Origin: an uncultured Chloroflexota bacterium
GTDB lineage: Bacteria; Chloroflexota; Chloroflexia; Chloroflexales; Roseiflexaceae
Assembly (NCBI GenBank): GCA_903871975.1
Contig: CAIQIY010000676.1
Span: 1-5,498 of the forward strand
Direction of reading: 5' to 3'
DNA: 5,498 nt
The notes beneath the pieces were generated by a model. That model did no database searches. It saw nothing but the letters and a program-made list of their open reading frames with translations, and was not told the origin of the DNA. Made by a program: the position numbers and the translations under genes. This document shows positions 1-5,498 of this stretch, piece by piece. Each line of letters starts with the position of its first letter. Position 1 is the first letter of the stretch.

Positions 1-426
1 ATGCATGCTGATCTTCCAGAACAGGTTGATCACGCCGCAGAGGATGCCCAGCACCAGGATGCCGACCGTCAGCGCGAGGACCGGCAGCGGCGCGCTGGCG
101 AGCACGAGCACCAGGACGGTCGCCAACACCGAGGTCGTGCCGACCAGGTACATCTCGTTGCGCTCTTCACGCACCGACACGTCCGGGTCCGAATAGATGC
201 CCTGGCGCAGCCGCACGGTGTAGAGCGTCATCGATGGCACCAGCTGGATGCCGAGCGCCAGCGCCGCCCAGGCCAAGCCGCTCGGCGGCGCCATCAAGGC
301 TACGATCAGGTAGCTGGCGATGCCGTTGACGAACGGATTGAAGCCTTGCGAAAGAACGCGCGCCACCGACAGGCCCCGGCCCGCTCCCGGCAGGACATCG
401 TGCGACGCATGTGGCGGTTGCGCCAT
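1..426 (-). CDS. Atypical PAP2-like integral membrane protein (N-terminal part, cut by window edge)
   Basis: This open frame on the minus strand starts at ATG 426 and runs off the left edge, giving 142 residues with no stop. The start is supported by a GAGGAG Shine-Dalgarno sequence (435-440) eight bases upstream. After a polar N-terminus of about 30 residues come hydrophobic stretches at about 33-47, 50-70, 92-112 and 113-135, so it is a multi-pass membrane protein. A charged segment (about 79-91, SDPDVSVREERNE) separates the second and third. The visible part ends in NLFWKISMH (134-142). A WKIS-x-H motif at the end of a membrane helix is what I recall from a divergent group of PAP2 (phosphatidic-acid phosphatase) relatives, where it occupies the place of the usual PSGH. 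The canonical K-x6-RP motif is not evident. The third motif (SR...H...D) would lie outside the window. It probably shares a transcript with the glycosyltransferase upstream, which fits a lipid-phosphate or undecaprenyl-phosphate role, but this is inference. An unrelated membrane family is possible. Confidence 0.6.
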   Translation of the reverse strand, partial: MAQPPHASHDVLPGAGRGLSVARVLSQGFNPFVNGIASYLIVALMAPPSGLAWAALALGIQLVPSMTLYTVRLRQGIYSDPDVSVREERNEMYLVGTTSVLATVLVLVLASAPLPVLALTVGILVLGILCGVINLFWKISMH

Positions 427-434
427 GCAGCTAG

Positions 435-440
435 CTCCTC
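435..440 (-). promoter_or_regulatory. Ribosome binding site of the PAP2-like gene
   Basis: GAGGAG on the minus strand, eight bases before the ATG at 426. It fixes the start of the membrane protein and rules out reading the left end as a plus-strand gene. Confidence 0.7.
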
Positions 441-447
441 AGTTCAT

Positions 448-463
448 GGTGCCGCGCGGCACC
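448..463. repeat. Perfect 16-base palindrome between glycosyltransferase and PAP2-like gene
   Basis: GGTGCCGCGCGGCACC equals its own reverse complement. It lies in the 44-base gap, 7 bases past the glycosyltransferase stop (471) and upstream of the next gene's Shine-Dalgarno (435-440). Two further base pairs (445/466, 446/465) extend the symmetry past one mismatch on the minus-strand transcript. As RNA it could fold into a short, very GC-rich hairpin with a tight loop. No T run follows on the minus strand, so it does not look like a standard intrinsic terminator. A partial attenuator, mRNA processing or stability element, or a protein site are the alternatives. Confidence 0.6.
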
Positions 464-470
464 GTGCCGT

Positions 471-1628
471 TCACGATGACACCCGTTCGTAGAGCGCCAG
501 CACGTCGCGTGCGGCGTGCTCCCACGTGAATTGCCGCGCACGGTCCGGCCCTGCGGCGCGCAACCGCGTCCGTACGGCATCGTCGTGGATGATGCACTCA
601 AGCGCATCGGCCAGCCCTGCGACGTCGTCGGCCCGGGTCAGCAGTGCCGCGTCGCCGGCAACCTCCGGTAAGCTCGAGTTGTCGCCGGTGAGCACCGGGG
701 TGCCACACGCGAGCGCCTCGAGGACGGGCAGGCCAAACCCTTCGTAGATCGATGGATAGACGAAGGCCCACGCCAGATTATACACCATCGGCAGATCGGC
801 ATCGGCGACGTAGTCGAGAAACCTGACCAGTGGCTGGAGCTGGTGTCGTTCGATGGCAACATCGACGGGCTGGTGCATCCAGCCACGCCGCCCGGCGAGC
901 ACCAGCACCAGATCGTCGGGCCAGCGGCCGCGGCGCCGCAAGCATGCGACCGCCTCGATCAACCGCGGCAGGTTCTTGCGCGGCTCGATGGTGCCGACGA
1001 ACAGCACGAACCGCTCGGGCAGCGCCAGCCGCTGCCGCACGGCGGCCGTCGCTGCGTCGTCGTATGGCCGAAACACCGGCGCAACGCCCGGATAGATCAC
1101 CTGGATGCGCGCCGGATCGATGTGCAACAACTGCACCAGATCGGCCTGCGTGGCCTGCGAATCGGCCAGGATGTGCGCAGCACGCCGAACACTGCGCGGC
1201 ACTGCATCGCTCAGATACCGGGCCACACCGGGGACAGCACACTCGGGATGGACCATGTACGACAGGTCGTGGATGGTCACCAGGCTGCGCGCCCGGCTCG
1301 GCGGCAGCGTGAAGTCGGGCTGGTGCAACAGATCAATCGGGCCGCAGAACCACTCGAGTGCGAGCGGGATGCGCAACCGGTGCCACAGTTGCACCAGTCG
1401 ACGCGGCACCAACGGAATCTCGACGATGCGGACGTGTGGTGCCCGCTGTGCGAGCTGCTGCATTCCGATGACGAATGGGCTGTGCCGGTCAATGCCGCCA
1501 CTGGCGATGAACAGGGTGTAGTGATGCTCGGGCGCCGCTGCAATGATCGCCGCCACGAGCTCGCGCGTGTAGCGCCCGATGCCGGCACCCTGCCACGCGG
1601 CCGCGGTGTAATCGATGGCGATGCGCAT
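471..1628 (-). CDS. GT4-family (GT-B fold) glycosyltransferase
   Basis: A complete 385-residue gene of usual length for family GT4 retaining glycosyltransferases, which move a sugar from a nucleotide-sugar donor to an acceptor at the cytoplasmic membrane face. The N-terminal acceptor domain begins MRIAIDYTAAAWQGAGIGRY, with the glycine-containing GIGRYTREL loop at 16-24, HDLSYMVHPE at 120-129 and DSQATQADL at 156-164. The donor domain starts with YPGV (179-182) and FVGTIEPRKNL (210-220). It contains the GT4 signature E-x7-E (E296 to E304 in EGFGLPVLE), followed by ACGTPVLTGDNSSLPEVAGDA (307-327), which contacts the nucleotide-sugar. There is no signal peptide or membrane helix. The start at 1628 gives the expected N-terminus directly, with an AGCGAGG element (1639-1645) ten bases upstream as a weak, distant ribosome site. 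Close matches in style are mannosyl- and other hexosyltransferases of envelope or exopolysaccharide synthesis, but donor and acceptor cannot be read from the sequence. It has its own promoter and is probably co-transcribed with the membrane protein 44 bases downstream. Confidence 0.93.
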   Translation of the reverse strand: MRIAIDYTAAAWQGAGIGRYTRELVAAIIAAAPEHHYTLFIASGGIDRHSPFVIGMQQLAQRAPHVRIVEIPLVPRRLVQLWHRLRIPLALEWFCGPIDLLHQPDFTLPPSRARSLVTIHDLSYMVHPECAVPGVARYLSDAVPRSVRRAAHILADSQATQADLVQLLHIDPARIQVIYPGVAPVFRPYDDAATAAVRQRLALPERFVLFVGTIEPRKNLPRLIEAVACLRRRGRWPDDLVLVLAGRRGWMHQPVDVAIERHQLQPLVRFLDYVADADLPMVYNLAWAFVYPSIYEGFGLPVLEALACGTPVLTGDNSSLPEVAGDAALLTRADDVAGLADALECIIHDDAVRTRLRAAGPDRARQFTWEHAARDVLALYERVSS

Positions 1629-1647
1629 GCCGCTTCGTCCTCGCTCC

Positions 1648-1660
1648 CAGAGCTTCTCTG
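1648..1660 (-). other. Small stem-loop at the predicted 5' end of the glycosyltransferase mRNA
   Basis: CAGAG-AAG-CTCTG on the minus strand: five perfect pairs around a three-base loop. It sits about where transcription from the promoter at 1667-1696 should begin, so it could cap the 5' end of the message. It is short enough to be chance. Confidence 0.3.
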
Positions 1661-1666
1661 TGCGCC

Positions 1667-1696
1667 ATCCTATGCGATCGGTGCAACCACTGTCAA
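1667..1696 (-). promoter_or_regulatory. Sigma-70-type promoter of the glycosyltransferase gene
   Basis: The minus strand has a perfect TTGACA -35 box (1691-1696), an 18-base spacer and TAGGAT (1667-1672) as -10 box (four of six consensus bases, including the conserved first TA and last T). Predicted initiation is near 1660, leaving a leader of about 30 bases before the ATG at 1628. Position, orientation and the exact -35 box together make this the best promoter in the window. Confidence 0.65.
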
Positions 1697-1768
1697 TTCG
1701 ATCGCAGGGCCAGGTGTGCAGTCGCGAGCTGATGCATCGCCGATGCTGCCCGTACGCGCTGACGACGG

Positions 1769-1785
1769 TCTAACACAACTCTAAC
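1769..1785. repeat. 11-base-spaced direct repeat TCTAAC-N5-TCTAAC in the divergent intergenic region
   Basis: Two identical TCTAAC hexamers start at 1769 and 1780, one DNA turn apart (GTTAGA-N5-GTTAGA on the other strand). This layout is known for OmpR/PhoB-class response regulators, which bind as tandem dimers to 11-base-spaced direct repeats. It lies about 70 bases upstream of the glycosyltransferase -35 box and about 130 bases upstream of the dnaK start, so it could serve either gene. It is also AT-richer than its surroundings and could contribute to a promoter. The regulator assignment is inference. Confidence 0.35.
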
Positions 1786-1795
1786 GCCGGATCCA

Positions 1796-1813
1796 TCACG
1801 TCGGCCGGTGTGA
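1796..1813. promoter_or_regulatory. Imperfect dyad TCAC-N2-CGGCCG-N2-GTGA, possible operator upstream of dnaK
   Basis: An 18-base interrupted inverted repeat in which 14 positions are symmetric. It lies 103 bases before the dnaK ATG and just upstream of TAGACT (1819-1824), the best-looking but weak -10 candidate for dnaK; no good -35 box accompanies it. The dyad would cover that promoter's -35 position, as an operator or activator site might. It resembles neither the CIRCE element (TTAGCACTC-N9-GAGTGCTAA) nor the HspR HAIR site. Confidence 0.25.
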
Positions 1814-1906
1814 TCGAGTAGACTGGCAGCAGGTTACCGCGGCGACGGATGGGTCAACTGCCCGACTGATGCCCGGTCAACATGGATCATCGATGACCAG
1901 CAAGGC

Positions 1907-1912
1907 AGGGGA
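1907..1912 (+). promoter_or_regulatory. Ribosome binding site deciding the dnaK start
   Basis: AGGGGA, four bases before ATG 1917 (AAGGCAGGGG is the wider purine-rich stretch). It favours 1917 over the in-frame upstream ATGs at 1869 and 1893, which lack such a site and would add a non-conserved extension. Confidence 0.75.
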
Positions 1913-1916
1913 CATC

Positions 1917-3788
<1,872 letters not shown>

Positions 3789-3800
3789 GTGGCGTTGGGG

Positions 3801-3836
3801 GGCGTCGCCGATTGCCTGCGGGTGGTCGGCGACGCC
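3801..3836 (+). terminator. Stem-loop just after dnaK, probable transcription terminator
   Basis: An 11-bp perfect stem, GGCGTCGCCGA (3801-3811) with TCGGCGACGCC (3826-3836), around a 14-base loop. It starts 12 bases after the dnaK stop codon. No T run follows on the plus strand, so termination would depend on the GC-rich hairpin alone or on Rho; it may also protect the 3' end of the message. Confidence 0.55.
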
Positions 3837-3866
3837 GGACAGCAGAGGTCACGCGAAGGCACGAAA

Positions 3867-3898
3867 GCGCGACGGGGTGGTGTGTCACCCCGTCGCGC
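3867..3898 (-). terminator. Stem-loop in the convergent gap, probable terminator of the E1-like gene, possibly bidirectional
   Basis: A 13-bp perfect stem, GCGCGACGGGGTG (3867-3879) with CACCCCGTCGCGC (3886-3898), around a six-base loop. On the minus strand it lies 18 bases after the stop of the E1-like gene (3917) and is followed by TTT (3864-3866), giving the better terminator shape in that direction. An outer pair GGTCAC (3847-3852) and GTGACC (3905-3910) adds a second, interrupted stem. Read from dnaK it would be a second stop after the hairpin at 3801-3836. Confidence 0.65.
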
Positions 3899-3916
3899 CT
3901 GCGTGTGACCCACCCA

Positions 3917-5498
3917 TCACCGGCGCAGCGCACGATCCGCCGCGGCGAATCCTGCCACGACGATCGCATCGGTGTCGATACCGTGGCTCCGGTAGAGCGC
4001 TGCACGCGTGCCGGACTGGCCGAAGCGATCGACGCCCAGCGCCTGCAGCGGTGCTCCGTGGATCGAACCAAGCCAGGCCAACGCATGCGACGCCGCATCA
4101 TGGACGGTGACGATCGGCGCAGTTGCCTCGTCCGGCGGGATGAGCCAGTCGAGTGACGTGCCGGCGCGCCAGCACTCGTACAGCTGCCGTGGACTGGTGA
4201 GGTTCAGGACATTGACCGCGACCCCCTCGGCGGCGAGGATGCGTGCTGCGTCCAGGACTTCGGGGATGATCGCGCCGGCGGCGGCGAGCTGGACGACCGG
4301 CGCATCGTCCGCATGGGCAGTGTCGCGGCGGTCGATCAGCCGATAGCCACCGCGCACGACCTGCTGGCGCAGCGTGGCGAGCCCGAGCCGGGTGATGGCT
4401 GGCTCGAGCAACGCCTGATCGACTGGCCGGGTCGAGAGGCGCAGATACGTCGCACGCCCCGCGATGCGATCACAACACTGGCGCAGCCCTTCGAGCAGCA
4501 CCCAGCCCAGCTCCAGCGCGAAGCATGGCTCGTAGCTGAGCAGATCCGGCAACTCCATGCCGAGCGATGGCGTCACCGCCGACTGGTGTGCGCCCCCTTC
4601 CGGCGCCAGCGTCACCCCCGACGGTGTGCCGGCGACGATGAACCGCGCACCGGAGTAGAGCCCATAGATCAGCGCGTCGAGGCCGCGACAGACGAACGGA
4701 TCATAGACGGTGCCGATCGGCAGCAACAGCTCACCGAGCAGCTCGTGGCTCAGGCCCAGCATCGACAGCGCCATGAACAGGTTCATCTCGGAGATACCCA
4801 ACTCGAGGTGCTGGCCAGTCGGGCCACGCTGCCAGCGCAGCAGCCGATACACCTCGGCGCTCTCAAAGTCGGGTTCGACATGGGGCGCAAACACGCCCAT
4901 GCGATTGATCCAGCCGGCGAGGTTGGTCGAGACCGACACATCGGGCGATGTCGTGATGATGCGTCGGGCCAGCGATGGCACATCGGCGAGGCGCGTCAGT
5001 GCACGGCCGAAGCTCTCCTGGGTACTCGCCAGCCCTTGCCGCGGCAGCTCGAGGGTCTCGGGCAACGCCGCAGCGAGGGTGCTCGCCTGGTCAGGCGTCA
5101 TCGTCGGCGCGGCAGCCGGATAGAGCCGGGCAGCGATGCTGCGGCACCAGGCTCCAGCAGGGCTATCGGCAGGGAAGTCGGCCCACAGGTCTGCAGAGTC
5201 GATCCCGAGGCGTTGGCGCAGCTGCTCGATCTGGCCATCCGACAGCAATTGCGAGTGATTGAGCGGATGGCCGGCGATGGGCAAGCCCCAGCCCTTGATG
5301 GTGTAGGCGAAGATGATCGTAGGCTGGCGTGGTGCCGCATCGGCCTGGGCCAGCGTGTCGAGGAGCGTCGCCAAGTCATGGCCACCCAGATTGGCGATCA
5401 CCTCGGGCAGCAGATCGTCGGCGACCCCGGCCATCAATGTTGCGAGCCGCTGGTCATCGCCGACCAGGCGCTCGCGCAGCGCCGCACCGGGGAGCCGA
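3917..5498 (-). CDS. Thiamine-diphosphate-dependent AceE/transketolase-like 2-oxoacid dehydrogenase E1 (C-terminal part, cut by window edge)
   Basis: The minus-strand frame is open from the right edge to the TGA at 3917-3919, giving 526 C-terminal residues; the gene begins outside the window. The order matches the homodimeric pyruvate dehydrogenase E1 (AceE) type. First comes the end of the TPP-binding domain, with TIIFAYTIKGWGLP (60-73) and the following Gly-His-Pro-Leu-Asn-His loop, where E. coli AceE has KTIKGYGM and its mobile-loop histidine. Next is the pyrimidine domain with LELGISEMNLF (231-241), whose Glu237 matches the glutamate that activates thiamine diphosphate, and GTPSGVTLAPEGGAHQS (290-306). 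Last is the C-terminal domain with LGVDRFGQSGTRAAL (487-501), very like the AceE end. Relatives I recall are single-chain proteins of about 780-800 residues, often annotated simply as transketolase or pyruvate dehydrogenase, so about 260 N-terminal residues are missing here. The likely reaction is oxidative decarboxylation of pyruvate or another 2-oxoacid to feed an E2 acyltransferase. Substrate is not proven, and no E2 or E3 gene is visible. A TTG at 5437 is internal, because the reading continues upstream with family-like sequence (LPGAALRERL). Confidence 0.88.
   Translation of the reverse strand, partial: RLPGAALRERLVGDDQRLATLMAGVADDLLPEVIANLGGHDLATLLDTLAQADAAPRQPTIIFAYTIKGWGLPIAGHPLNHSQLLSDGQIEQLRQRLGIDSADLWADFPADSPAGAWCRSIAARLYPAAAPTMTPDQASTLAAALPETLELPRQGLASTQESFGRALTRLADVPSLARRIITTSPDVSVSTNLAGWINRMGVFAPHVEPDFESAEVYRLLRWQRGPTGQHLELGISEMNLFMALSMLGLSHELLGELLLPIGTVYDPFVCRGLDALIYGLYSGARFIVAGTPSGVTLAPEGGAHQSAVTPSLGMELPDLLSYEPCFALELGWVLLEGLRQCCDRIAGRATYLRLSTRPVDQALLEPAITRLGLATLRQQVVRGGYRLIDRRDTAHADDAPVVQLAAAGAIIPEVLDAARILAAEGVAVNVLNLTSPRQLYECWRAGTSLDWLIPPDEATAPIVTVHDAASHALAWLGSIHGAPLQALGVDRFGQSGTRAALYRSHGIDTDAIVVAGFAAADRALRR

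Noticed and set aside
1..492. 163-residue plus-strand open frame at the left edge
   Set aside because: Its product is rich in His, Arg, Gln and Asp with no family resemblance, while the minus strand encodes a coherent membrane protein with a good ribosome site and the end of the glycosyltransferase. It is a GC-driven shadow.
843..1784. 313-residue plus-strand open frame antisense to the glycosyltransferase
   Set aside because: Low-complexity, GC-rich composition, no recognisable motif, and it covers a well-supported GT4 gene and its promoter region.
1852..1881. GGTCAAC repeated at 1852-1858 and 1875-1881 in the dnaK leader
   Set aside because: A seven-base repeat 23 bases apart, not at helical spacing and with no other symmetry; within chance for a 288-base region.
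1869..1916. Upstream in-frame ATG starts for dnaK (1869 and 1893)
   Set aside because: They would add up to 16 residues not found at DnaK N-termini, and the AGGGGA ribosome site is placed for ATG 1917.
5435..5437. TTG as the start of the E1-like gene
   Set aside because: The frame stays open to the window edge with family-like sequence, and the protein would lack most of its TPP-binding domain. The gene is truncated by the window, not short.

Overview
This is a GC-rich window (roughly two thirds GC by eye) from a bacterial chromosome. It holds four protein-coding genes, two of them cut by the window edges, and no RNA genes, mobile elements or CRISPR. The DnaK has the long diderm-type N-terminal region. 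The single-chain pyruvate-dehydrogenase-like protein and the overall protein style (Ala/Arg/Leu-rich, GC at third codon positions) recall filamentous Chloroflexota of the class Chloroflexia. That placement is an inference from remembered sequences and was not tested by a search.

Left third, minus strand: a GT4-family glycosyltransferase (471-1628) is followed 44 bases downstream by the N-terminal 142 residues of a small multi-pass membrane protein (1-426). That protein ends at the window edge in a Trp-Lys-Ile-Ser-x-His motif, typical of an atypical PAP2-like phosphatase family. The two look like one transcription unit, driven by a good sigma-70-type promoter (1667-1696). A perfect 16-base palindrome sits between them. 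A plausible joint theme is lipid-linked glycan or cell-envelope metabolism, but nothing here fixes the substrate.

Middle, plus strand: a complete dnaK (1917-3788, 623 aa) stands alone, without grpE, dnaJ or hrcA beside it. It reads divergently from the glycosyltransferase across a 288-base intergenic region. That region carries the glycosyltransferase promoter, an 11-base-spaced direct repeat and an imperfect dyad. No CIRCE or HAIR heat-shock operator was seen.

Right third, minus strand: the C-terminal 526 residues of a thiamine-diphosphate-dependent, AceE/transketolase-like 2-oxoacid dehydrogenase E1 (3917 to beyond 5498) converge on dnaK. The 128-base convergent gap contains two strong inverted repeats (11-bp and 13-bp perfect stems) that probably end transcription from both sides.

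Overall this is ordinary housekeeping and accessory sequence. I see no evidence of a new defence, mobile or regulatory system. The most useful second looks are the intergenic palindromes and repeats, the atypical PAP2-like protein, and the orphan status of dnaK.
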